62,080 nucleotides of DNA from Lachnospiraceae bacterium (lineage in GTDB: Bacteria; Bacillota; Clostridia; Lachnospirales; Lachnospiraceae): the NCBI GenBank assembly GCA_017622845.1, contig JAGAQJ010000008.1, positions 1 through 62,080 of the forward strand, written 5' to 3'. This document shows, in pieces, positions 54,089 to 61,886 of this stretch. The notes beneath the pieces are model-generated. The model did no database searches. It saw only the letters and a list, made by a program, of their open reading frames with translations, and was not told where the DNA came from. The translations under genes and the position numbers were made by a program. Each line of letters starts with the position of its first letter. The first letter of the stretch is position 1.

Positions 54089-54565
54089 ATGATGGAAATG
54101 GTGGGCAGCATGGAAAAAACGACTAGCAGGACATTAAATGAATTATTAGTGAAGCTTTTTAACAATGTGATGGATACAGAAGAAAAGGCGATTATTACAG
54201 AGGAATATAAGGATATCACGAACAATGACATGCATATCATAGAAGCAATCGGCATAGAGGAACCGCGGAGAATGTCTGACATTGCCAAGCGCCTTGATGT
54301 AACCATGGGAACGCTGACCACCAACATGAACAGCCTTGAGGATAAGGGCTATATTATCAGGGAGCGGAGTACAGCAGATAAGCGCGTCGTTCTGGTAGTG
54401 CTGACACCCAAGGGTAAAAAGGCTTTTTACCATCACAGGGATTTCCATAAAAATATGATTAAAGCGATTGTAAAAGATTTAAATGAGGATGAGATGAAGG
54501 TCATGATAAAGTGCCTGCTCAACCTCAATCAGTTTTTTAAAAAGCTGGAGCATGAAAACGAGTAG
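54089..54565 (+). CDS. fabT: MarR-family regulator, FabT-like
   Basis: A 158-residue MarR-type winged-helix protein: RRMSDIAKRLDVTMGTLTTN as recognition HTH, then the beta-wing DKGYIIRERSTADKRVVLVVLT. Location next to fabH and the triple TTTGA-N3-TCAAA array before acpP make it the likely repressor of the cluster, as FabT is in streptococci with acyl-ACP as corepressor. Starts at 54089 or 54110 are possible; GGTGGG precedes the second. The last codons lie in a terminator shared with the convergent gene. Confidence 0.82.
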   Translation: MMEMVGSMEKTTSRTLNELLVKLFNNVMDTEEKAIITEEYKDITNNDMHIIEAIGIEEPRRMSDIAKRLDVTMGTLTTNMNSLEDKGYIIRERSTADKRVVLVVLTPKGKKAFYHHRDFHKNMIKAIVKDLNEDEMKVMIKCLLNLNQFFKKLEHENE

Positions 54566-54586
54566 GGAAAATCCCTACTCGTTTTC
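54554..54586. terminator. Bidirectional terminator that encodes both C-termini
   Basis: A 15-bp perfect stem GAAAACGAGTAGGGA / TCCCTACTCGTTTTC with AAA loop. It contains the stop codons of both convergent genes (fabT and the diguanylate cyclase), so both proteins end in Glu-Asn-Glu. Confidence 0.88.
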
Positions 54587-56257
54587 GTCGGGCTGCTGCT
54601 TTAATGCACGTTTATTCTCGTACATAAGGGCATCAGCTTCGTCTATCGCTTCGGATAATGCCATATTTCCTTTGATTACAACATAGCCGTGTGCAATGTG
54701 CAGCCTGAATTCCGAATCAGGCTGCTTATTTTGTCTGCGGCAGTAGTCCTTGAGTGTCTTGATGCCCTCCTGATAAATGGCATCAGGGTTCATGCTGCTG
54801 ATAATTGTCAGAAATTCGTCGCCGCCTGTCCGGTAGGTTCTGCAGTTCTCGCCAAAAGCAAGCTTCAGCCCGTCAGCGACAGCCTTTATCATCTGATCTC
54901 CTTTTTCATGTCCCAGCGTATCATTGATTGTCTTAAGATTGTTCACATCAAACTGTATAATGCCAAGAGGCGAGAAGCTGTCTATCATATGGTTATATTC
55001 CGCTTTATGCTCATTAAAGGCGGTTCGGTTATACAGACCTGTCATATGGTCGGTAAGCGCCATATCATGAAGCATATCAGCCTTAAGCCCCTTTGAAAAG
55101 GTTGAGCCAAGCTGGTTTACCTGATACATAATCAGGCAGAACAGGAAGCACAGAATGGCAATCCGTATATAGCCGGAGTAATCGCCGTAGCTTCCGGTGC
55201 GGTATTTTATCAGCGCAGTCGCAAGGCAGACAATCAGTATGATTAATAAGGTAATAATCAGCAGGCTGTTGGCGCTGTATTCCTTACCCTTCGTATAACT
55301 GAGAACGACCATAATCATAATGGGTATCAGCAAAACAGTCAGTACGTGCGTGAAGGAAAGCAGATAATGGAATTCTATCGTGCCTGTGACATGCAGTATC
55401 GTTGTCACAACTAAATTTGCAGCGCTGACCAGACTATATGCCAGGGACAGATAATGCAGCTTCCCCTTCAGGCGGTAAGCTGAAAGGAGTCCGAAGCCCA
55501 ACGGTATGGTTACCAGAGACAGGTATCCTATCAGGTGGAATACCTCGGAGTACCCCACAAAAAGCTGCCACAGCAGTGATTCGGTACTGGACCACTGCGC
55601 CGAGAAAAAGGATGCCATGCCAAGGTACAATAAGTCGCGGTTGACATTGTAGTGCTTTTTTAAATAAGCATACATCACTAATATGATAATGCTCACCAGA
55701 TGCAGAAAGGTGCCGATAACAAAACCGGTAATGCGTGAAGCAGTGACTTTGCGGTAAACATGCTGCGTCGGTCCCAGATAGATATTGTCGATTAACCCGT
55801 TGGAATCGCTGTAGCAGGCAGTTACTTCGAGGCATAATTCAATCGGCTTCTTCGAGGAGCCAAGAGCGATGACATGCCACCGGCTGCCGGGGGAAGAGCC
55901 ATATATTTTACGTGTCACCACCTTGTCCCGATAGACAGGCTCACCGTTTATGTATACATTGGCGTAACAGTTGCGGCAGCGGAATATCACGGCAGTATCG
56001 GAGTCTGATACCTGGATGCTGCGGTAAATCCGCTGGGGGAGCATTTGGCTTTCCTCATCATAATAAAAGCTGTCCAATGCAACCGGATGTCCTCCGGCGT
56101 CAGTCCAGCCGTCGTTTAAGCTGACGACATTGTACGGTTCAGGGGATAGGATGCATAAAAAGACTCCTGATAAGGCGACAATCAGTACGAGTATCTGCGG
56201 AAGCCCTACCATGATATCCACTGCCATATCTAATATTTTTTTTGTTTTATGATTCAT
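54575..56257 (-). CDS. Membrane diguanylate cyclase
   Basis: A roughly 560-residue protein: TM near the N-terminus (about 15-35), an external beta-rich domain of about 150 residues (jelly-roll type, FRCRNCYANVYINGEPVYR), seven to eight TM helices (about 195-395) and a C-terminal GGDEF domain (TDHMTGLYNRTAFNEH; YRTGGDEFLTI). This is the 7TMR-DISM-like sensor layout. The intact GGDEF implies c-di-GMP synthesis. The ATG at 56257 is preferred to a TTG at 56293; AGGA lies upstream. Confidence 0.88.
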   Translation of the reverse strand: MNHKTKKILDMAVDIMVGLPQILVLIVALSGVFLCILSPEPYNVVSLNDGWTDAGGHPVALDSFYYDEESQMLPQRIYRSIQVSDSDTAVIFRCRNCYANVYINGEPVYRDKVVTRKIYGSSPGSRWHVIALGSSKKPIELCLEVTACYSDSNGLIDNIYLGPTQHVYRKVTASRITGFVIGTFLHLVSIIILVMYAYLKKHYNVNRDLLYLGMASFFSAQWSSTESLLWQLFVGYSEVFHLIGYLSLVTIPLGFGLLSAYRLKGKLHYLSLAYSLVSAANLVVTTILHVTGTIEFHYLLSFTHVLTVLLIPIMIMVVLSYTKGKEYSANSLLIITLLIILIVCLATALIKYRTGSYGDYSGYIRIAILCFLFCLIMYQVNQLGSTFSKGLKADMLHDMALTDHMTGLYNRTAFNEHKAEYNHMIDSFSPLGIIQFDVNNLKTINDTLGHEKGDQMIKAVADGLKLAFGENCRTYRTGGDEFLTIISSMNPDAIYQEGIKTLKDYCRRQNKQPDSEFRLHIAHGYVVIKGNMALSEAIDEADALMYENKRALKQQPDENE

Positions 56258-56432
56258 GCTGTTCACATCCTGTTGTAAAATTTCATTAACCAAGGTAAGC
56301 CCAGGGATTGGTCAGACTGCCAAAAGTACTGGAAACAATGATACTTATATGATAAAATATATTCGGAAATATTCCAAGAGTTTCATGAAAAAAACTACTA
56401 TGATTTAATCAGGTAAGCCTGGAGGGATTAAG

Positions 56433-56948
56433 GTGGCAGCATTTACAACAGAGGAACTGCAAAGCATGATAATCGTGAATATGGGGGATTATAAGACCGC
56501 AAAAGGCAGCAGAAAGCTGATTACCAAGGATTTAGGCTCGTGCGTCGGCATCGCCATGCGGGACCCTGAGACAGGTATCGGCGGACTGCTTCACATTATG
56601 CTGCCGCAGTATATGCCAAATGGATGGGAGACATCGTTTACTGCAGCAAAGTATGCGGATACAGGGCTTGATGAGCTTGCGAAGGCGCTGGTGCAGCAGG
56701 GGGCTGTGCGGGAACGTCTGGTGGCAAAGCTTGCCGGCGCTGCCCATATGGTAAAGGTTGAGCAGGTGCCGGAGAGCAGAGATATCTCTTCCAGAAATCT
56801 TGCGGCAGTGAGGAAAAAGCTTGCAGAATTGAAGATACCGGTGCTCGCCAGCGATGTCGGCGATTATTATCCGAGAACGGTTGTGTTTGAGCCGGAAAGC
56901 GGTGCACTTAGAATTATTGCGCCGGGCAAGGCGGAGAAAACAATATAA
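56433..56948 (+). CDS. cheD: Chemoreceptor glutamine deamidase CheD
   Basis: A 171-residue protein with the CheD active site: Cys37 in DLGSCVGIAM and His54 in GGLLHIMLPQY. It deamidates glutamines of chemoreceptors and binds CheC. It starts at GTG with GGAGGGA 5 bp upstream. It is not in a che operon here. Confidence 0.92.
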   Translation: MAAFTTEELQSMIIVNMGDYKTAKGSRKLITKDLGSCVGIAMRDPETGIGGLLHIMLPQYMPNGWETSFTAAKYADTGLDELAKALVQQGAVRERLVAKLAGAAHMVKVEQVPESRDISSRNLAAVRKKLAELKIPVLASDVGDYYPRTVVFEPESGALRIIAPGKAEKTI

Positions 56949-56993
56949 AGGGGGCGTGAACAGGCAGGAAAGCCATTCTCCTGCCCGATTACT

Positions 56994-57767
56994 TTAGAGG
57001 TTTAAAAGCGACATAGCGAGTTTTCTTTTGTGGCTGCGGCAGATGCTTGCGAGATGGTTATAAAACCAGAAGCCTTCTATCAGCACATGATTCAGGATTC
57101 CAATCCTGCCCTTTACCGTGCCCTGATAATATACTCCGCCATAGTTTGTCTCTCTTTTTTCCCGTATATATTGAATCAAATCGGACTCCTTTGTAATGTC
57201 GGCATGGAACTCGGTATATGCTGTTCCCACGCAGTCGGCATGATGAGAGTCGCTTCCGCCGAACATCGGGAGATGGTACCGGAATGCAAGACGGCGGGCT
57301 TCCATATTGGATTCCTGCGATTCACAGGAATTAAATGCTTCCAGAAAGTCAAAATGCTTCATAATGTTGGGATTTTTCCGATAAGCGCGTGTGCGTGTAA
57401 TGCTCAGATGGCGTTCGCCGCAGGGATGAGCAGGACCGAGAATTCCGCCATGCCTGTGCACAACCTCCTGAAGAACCCTCACAGGAAGTCCGCGGCATTC
57501 CATTATCAGAAGCTTGACATTTTCAGGAAGTATGACAAGGATATGACCGGCATCAATGGTATCGTATTCAATTCCCTTGAGAACCACAAAATCACCAACC
57601 CTGCCTTTCAGGCGGTCGCGGTATCTGCGGAACCCGTTGTAGGAATCATGGTCGGTTACAAGCATACCATCAAAGCCCTTGGATTTTAATACCTGAATAT
57701 ATTCGGAAATGGGAATCTTTCCGTCCAAAGAGCCTTCCTTCGTGTGGCAGTGCATATCAAATTTCAT
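56994..57767 (-). CDS. PHP-domain metal-dependent phosphoesterase
   Basis: A 257-residue PHP hydrolase. Metal ligands lie in DMHCHTKEGS, VTDHDS, GPAHPCGER and the late GGSDSHHADCVG. The substrate is unknown; relatives cleave nucleotide or histidinol phosphates. The ATG at 57767 is likelier than a TTG at 57776, given GGGAGGG 12 bp upstream. Confidence 0.86.
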   Translation of the reverse strand: MKFDMHCHTKEGSLDGKIPISEYIQVLKSKGFDGMLVTDHDSYNGFRRYRDRLKGRVGDFVVLKGIEYDTIDAGHILVILPENVKLLIMECRGLPVRVLQEVVHRHGGILGPAHPCGERHLSITRTRAYRKNPNIMKHFDFLEAFNSCESQESNMEARRLAFRYHLPMFGGSDSHHADCVGTAYTEFHADITKESDLIQYIREKRETNYGGVYYQGTVKGRIGILNHVLIEGFWFYNHLASICRSHKRKLAMSLLNL

Positions 57768-58065
57768 AACAGGCAAACCCTCCCAATAATTAAGAAAAAC
57801 GTTTTATTCCCAACACTCATAGTTTACTGTATAAATGCAGAATAATCAAATATCAATTTGTGGAAAGCACGGAAAATAATTACCAAAAATTTTGCTGTAA
57901 ATTGGTAATTAATGCTATTTTGCGCACTCTTGTGAAAAAGTGACGATAAAAATTGAAAAAAAGTGAAAAGTTTAGTGTTTTACCGAAGTTGACATTGCAT
58001 ACCGCATATTCTATAATAATTACAATTTAACGAAAAACAACTGTTTTTTATTTTGGAGGAATATT

Positions 58066-58758
58066 GTGAAAAAGAAAATGAGCGGCGGTTGCAAACGGAC
58101 AGCGGAGCTGTTGGGGCAGTACAAGTCATTAGTTATTATGGCTGTATTTGCATTATTTTATTTAATCGCATTTTTTTATCTGGAGAGAAGAGATACAGCA
58201 ATACATGAGATTAATTTTGGGATAGACGAATATATTCCATTCTGTGAAATTTTTGTCATTCCATATCTGCTTTGGTTTGGATATGTGGCATTCACGGTTG
58301 TCTTCCTGTGCATACGGGATAAAGAAGAGAGTGAGAAGCTTGTAGCGTTTTTGATGGCAGGCATGACAATTTTTATTGTGATATCGGCAGTATTTCCAAA
58401 CGGACATAATTTAAGACCGAAGGTATTCCCAAGGGACAATATTTTTATTGATATGATAAAAAAATTATATATGGCAGATACCCCTACCAATATCCTACCA
58501 AGCATTCATGTATACAATTCCGTTGCAATTATGATTGCAGTGCGGAGAAGCAGATGCTTTGCAAATCACAGGGTTATTAAAACGGCGATGCTTGCCCTGG
58601 GCGTAAGCATTATCTGCTCGACAGTGCTGATTAAACAGCATTCAATGCTTGATGTGCTGCTGGCACTGCTGCTGTCTGCTGTTATGTACTCTGTCTGCTA
58701 CAAGAGAGCTGCAGTCAGAGAGAAAAGAGAGGACCTTTCAGAGCTTAGGGTCAAATAA
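58066..58758 (+). CDS. PAP2-superfamily membrane phosphatase-like protein
   Basis: A 230-residue protein with five or six TM helices. The C-terminal half carries NILPSIHVYNSVA and IKQHSMLDVLLA, matching the second and third PAP2 motifs (PSxH, ...HxxxDV), but the KxxxxxxRP motif is not evident. It may act on lipid phosphates such as undecaprenyl-PP. It starts at GTG with GGAGGA 5 bp upstream. The basic, Arg-rich C-terminus is cytoplasmic. Confidence 0.8.
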   Translation: MKKKMSGGCKRTAELLGQYKSLVIMAVFALFYLIAFFYLERRDTAIHEINFGIDEYIPFCEIFVIPYLLWFGYVAFTVVFLCIRDKEESEKLVAFLMAGMTIFIVISAVFPNGHNLRPKVFPRDNIFIDMIKKLYMADTPTNILPSIHVYNSVAIMIAVRRSRCFANHRVIKTAMLALGVSIICSTVLIKQHSMLDVLLALLLSAVMYSVCYKRAAVREKREDLSELRVK

Positions 58759-58815
58759 ACCGCGGTTTATTTGACTCCTTTGTGGACCTTGTGAACTGAG
58801 GGGATTCGTGCATAT

Positions 58816-58856
58816 AAAAACCGGGCAGGTGAGAAGAACCCACCTGACCGGTTTTT
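58816..58856. terminator. Bidirectional terminator between PAP2-like and Phd-like genes
   Basis: The stem AAAAACCGG-G-CAGGTG / CACCTG-A-CCGGTTTTT has one mismatch, with A and T runs on both sides. It lies between convergent genes. Confidence 0.88.
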
Positions 58857-58867
58857 CGCATGGTATT

Positions 58868-59074
58868 TTATTTCGATGTCAAAGTATTGGGAGAGGCATT
58901 TACCATGACAAAACGGGAAATATTGTCATAGTTCTCCTCCGGCATGATAAATACCTTACGGCCGCTCTTCAACGTAAGAGCCACAGCTTCCCTGCTGTCG
59001 TTTACCTCGCCGCATACTTTATCAAAATCATTTTTCAAAGATGTAAAATTAATTTCTTTTATTCCATTATTCAT
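58868..59074 (-). CDS. Orphan Phd/YefM-type antitoxin
   Basis: A 68-residue protein: IKEINFTSLKNDFDKVCGEV, then EAVALTLKSGRKVFIMPEENYDNI, the Phd/YefM fold pattern (DNA-binding N-terminal half). AGGAGGATTTTCAT precedes the ATG. No Doc/YoeB/RelE-type toxin is adjacent, so it is an orphan. The short C-terminus (toxin-binding part) may explain this. Confidence 0.8.
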   Translation of the reverse strand: MNNGIKEINFTSLKNDFDKVCGEVNDSREAVALTLKSGRKVFIMPEENYDNISRFVMVNASPNTLTSK

Positions 59075-59102
59075 ATGAAAATCCTCCTAATTCCATTTAG
59101 GG

Positions 59103-59152
59103 AATATACTTCACTTTGATAGTAATATACATAATTTTAACCACAATTTCAA
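59103..59152 (-). promoter_or_regulatory. Promoter and direct repeats of the Phd-like gene
   Basis: On the minus strand TTGAAA (59152-59147), 17 bp, TATATT (59129-59124). GTATATT occurs twice 21 bp apart (59124-59130 and 59103-59109), two helical turns, overlapping the -10: a plausible autoregulatory site. Confidence 0.5.
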
Positions 59153-59471
59153 GTTAAAATCAAATATTTTAGAAAATAATCATAACAGTTCAGCCTGGAG
59201 GGTTGCATTTGCTGCAAATTTCGTAATCATGCTCATATGCGATAAAGTAACACACAAGAATTTGATAGGCAGACCGACCACTATTTCGAAAATCCATATT
59301 GGCATCCGTACAAATCCGTATCAAGCTGTGTTACAATTGGTAATATTAGCTCCATAAGCCATGAAGCAACTTAAATTTTCTTGCCTGCAACGGAAAGTTG
59401 GCATCAATTAAATAGTTATTGGTTGTATGCAACCAGTGAATTATGGTATTTTTTTATCGGAGGTGATGAAT
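59153..59471. other. Gene-free AT-rich gap before the XRE gene
   Basis: I see no gene. A perfect inverted repeat TGGTTG-TATG-CAACCA (59420-59435) lies 36 bp before the XRE start and may be its operator. Confidence 0.5.
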
Positions 59472-59819
59472 ATGGACATAGCAGAAAGGCTTCAAGAATT
59501 GCGTAAAAAATCAGGCTATTCACAAGAACAGGTTGCCGGGATGCTGGGGCTTTCAAGACAAGCTGTCTCGAAGTGGGAAAGTGGACAGGGAAAACCGGAA
59601 ATTGACAACATAGTGAAATTGACAGAAATCTATCATGTAAGTGCGGATTATATTCTGTTAGGCACTGAAAAGCAAACAACTGTTTCGGTTCCGGAAAAGA
59701 AAGAATTAAGCCGCGAATACAAAAAAGCATTCGCCATAATCGCCATAGTAGCAGCAACGGCAATTATTACAGTGCTATTTATTACTGCATTGGGACTTTT
59801 AGCAAAGTTCGGTTTATAA
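59472..59819 (+). CDS. XRE-type HTH regulator with C-terminal membrane helix
   Basis: 115 residues. HTH at about 5-60 (GYSQEQVAGMLGLSRQAVSKWE; split here by function, helices 2 and 3), then a linker and one TM helix (about 88-110, FAIIAIVAATAIITVLFIT). This is a membrane-tethered XRE regulator. GGAGGTGAT, a perfect anti-SD match, precedes the ATG at 59472. Confidence 0.85.
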   Translation: MDIAERLQELRKKSGYSQEQVAGMLGLSRQAVSKWESGQGKPEIDNIVKLTEIYHVSADYILLGTEKQTTVSVPEKKELSREYKKAFAIIAIVAATAIITVLFITALGLLAKFGL

Positions 59820-59831
59820 AAGGAGAAAAAT

Positions 59832-60101
59832 ATGGGACTAATAAAGAGAATCAGGAAATTGCTTCCTGTTACTTTAGCACTGGGCATGATTGCAATGACT
59901 ATGAGCGGGTGCGCTTATGCAAACAATAAAAGTTGGAATAACATGACTCCCGAAGAACAGGAAGAAGTCCGACAGGCATTTGATGATGTAAAAAATGATT
60001 TAGAAGCAAGTTTTTCAGACATTCCGGAAGATGATTTTTCGCGATATATTTTGGATAAGGTTGAATATTTCATCTACACTCCTCTCTGTGTCCCCAATTA
60101 G
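59832..60101 (+). CDS. Small lipoprotein, possibly truncated
   Basis: 89 residues with lipoprotein signal and lipobox MTMSGCA, then a charged helical region (MTPEEQEEVRQAFDDVKNDL) ending abruptly in FIYTPLCVPN. It is 12 bp after the XRE gene (AAAGGAGAAAAAT before the ATG), so the two are cotranscribed. The unusual end and the convergent gene ten bases away suggest loss of the original 3' part. Confidence 0.7.
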   Translation: MGLIKRIRKLLPVTLALGMIAMTMSGCAYANNKSWNNMTPEEQEEVRQAFDDVKNDLEASFSDIPEDDFSRYILDKVEYFIYTPLCVPN

Positions 60102-60110
60102 GTTACCACT

Positions 60111-60425
60111 TCACTTTTCCATCGTGAATGGAAAGTTGATATAAAAATAACCAAAATATAGGTCACATAAGACTATTTTTACTTTTTTGGTTTGCAAATT
60201 TATGAAATAGACTTCATTTCCGCTGCCAATACAAAAATGTTCTTGGAAGAAACATTCAGCATTAAAAGGATTCCAAGGTTCAGAGGAAATTTCTATGTCT
60301 AAATAAGGGCGTCCATCTTTATCAATAGAATATATTTTCTTAGAATATATTCTATTGCCGCTTTTAATAGTCAATCGAGGAATCGTTTTTCTATATTGCT
60401 TGGATGGGAACGATATTGTAAACAT
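60111..60425 (-). CDS. Unknown low-GC protein, possibly truncated
   Basis: 104 residues, mostly beta by appearance, with aromatic repeats (EPWNPFNAECFFQEHFCIGSG; CDLYFGYFYINF, shown as two landmarks). AAGAGGTG lies 8 bp before the ATG, so it is probably expressed. There is no signal peptide. Low GC and an abrupt end at the junction with the lipoprotein gene suggest an acquired remnant. I do not recognise the family; immunity-type proteins can look like this, but that is a guess. Confidence 0.55.
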   Translation of the reverse strand: MFTISFPSKQYRKTIPRLTIKSGNRIYSKKIYSIDKDGRPYLDIEISSEPWNPFNAECFFQEHFCIGSGNEVYFINLQTKKVKIVLCDLYFGYFYINFPFTMEK

Positions 60426-60457
60426 AGAAATGCACCTCTTTTCCTGTCGGGAAACTC

Positions 60458-61396
60458 TTAACAGCTGGCAGAGGTGTGAATCTGTCTCCGCGCCGGAACA
60501 AAATCTTCAAAGATAAATAAATCAAAGCTTCTTGAGACTGTTTCAAGTTCCTCCTGAGAGCGTACGGTCCATGCAACGCTTAAGCTCTTATACAGCTTGC
60601 GGCATATATTTCTCGAAAGCTCATTTTTATGCTTGCAGTTATAGGCGATGAAGTCAGGCGAAGCATAGCAGTTTCCAATGAGATGAGACAGCAGGAAATA
60701 CGGCAGGTTTAGTTTCTGCCTTGTAAAGTCCTCAGAGAGCTGCCCCCTTACAATATTGGGGCGGTGTATCTTGTACCAGCGCACAGCCATCGGGTGAAAA
60801 GACTCAATACAGTACAGTCCCTTGTAATCAGACAAAATCCGGTCGCATATGCTGCAAAGCCTGTCTGCATTTTTTTCAACCTTGTATTCGATAATCAGCG
60901 GCACTCTGCCGTCAATCATTTTCAGAATATCAGCAAAAGCAGGAATCCGCTCGTCCGTTCCAAGGAGACGAAACTGCTGAAGCTCCTCAAAGGTGTAATC
61001 CTTAAGATTTCCCCTGACGCCGCAGATGCGGTTCAGTGTATCATCATGGAAGACAACAGGAATGTTATCTTTGGTAAGATGAACATCAAACTCAATCCCA
61101 TAGCCTAAATCTGCAGCACGCTTAATGGCTGCATAAGAGTTTTCCGGAAAATTTCCCTCCGGATTCTGCAGCAGCTTCAGATTTGGCTCCATACCCTGCC
61201 CGAGACTTTGACTAAGCGTTTTTAATCTTTGAAGCGCCGGATTCATGTTGTGAAGTCCCCGGTGAGCATACATATGCCCGTAAAACGGCTTGTAATCAGG
61301 GCGCCCGTGCAGACGGGGCTTAATGGAAATCAGATATAGGCCGAACAGAAATAAAAGTATCAAAAAAATCATTAAAAGAATGTACAACAGTTTCAT
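60458..61396 (-). CDS. Membrane-anchored glycerophosphodiester phosphodiesterase
   Basis: A 312-residue protein with TM at about 5-25 and a GDPD TIM barrel: YAHRGLHN, PENSYAAIKRAADLGYGIEFDVH and VFHDDTLNRICG carry the catalytic His/Glu/Asp residues, with LIIEYK later. It hydrolyses glycerophosphodiesters or teichoic-acid-like polymers to glycerol-3-phosphate. Confidence 0.92.
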   Translation of the reverse strand: MKLLYILLMIFLILLFLFGLYLISIKPRLHGRPDYKPFYGHMYAHRGLHNMNPALQRLKTLSQSLGQGMEPNLKLLQNPEGNFPENSYAAIKRAADLGYGIEFDVHLTKDNIPVVFHDDTLNRICGVRGNLKDYTFEELQQFRLLGTDERIPAFADILKMIDGRVPLIIEYKVEKNADRLCSICDRILSDYKGLYCIESFHPMAVRWYKIHRPNIVRGQLSEDFTRQKLNLPYFLLSHLIGNCYASPDFIAYNCKHKNELSRNICRKLYKSLSVAWTVRSQEELETVSRSFDLFIFEDFVPARRQIHTSASC

Positions 61397-61435
61397 AACG
61401 CATCAACAACCTCTTTGTGTACAACAGATTTCTTC

Positions 61436-61570
61436 GTAACGATACAGTACCATCATAGTTACGTCATCAAGTCATGCAAAACCACTTTGTGGTGACTTGA
61501 TACCTGACGCAGTTTACGCATTCTCACGCGCTCCGCAGCAAGTGCGTAGTGCTGTACTGGACAATTACAT
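61436..61570 (+). repeat. R2 dispersed repeat upstream of the GDPD gene
   Basis: Ends AACGATACAGTACC / GTACTGGACAATTAC are loosely inverted; inside are ACCAC-TTTG-TGGT and TACGCA...TGCGTA stems. It matches 46150-46278. End-like fragments (GGTACTGAATAGTTACG) also occur at about 49513. Confidence 0.7.
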
Positions 61571-61649
61571 TTCTTCTATATATAATAGTACGCGCTTTCC
61601 ATATTTTTGTAAACATGTAAAATAATATAAATTTTATACAATGTAACAA

Positions 61650-61745
61650 ATGGGAATTTCCTAATACGATGAATTAAGGGTTTCTAATGAGGACTTAAGC
61701 CGATTCGAGTTCTACGGGATACTATCTGAAGTTTTCTGTTCATCG
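61650..61745 (+). repeat. R1 repeat, internally deleted copy D1
   Basis: Follows copy C from ATGGGAATTTCCTAATACGA to the CGATTCGAG motif, then jumps to GGGATACTATCTGAAGTTTT, skipping the middle. It is in the same orientation as copy C. No gene was found between 61397 and 62080. Confidence 0.75.
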
Positions 61746-61886
61746 AAAGCAAAAAACTGTGTTAATAACGAATAAACTTTACTGTATTTAGAAATCTAAA
61801 ACAATAAATAATGGCAAGCTTTAAGGATAGATAACAAGCAGCCGCCCTTCTGTCTACTGATAACTGTTCCATTTTATGGTTTCACT

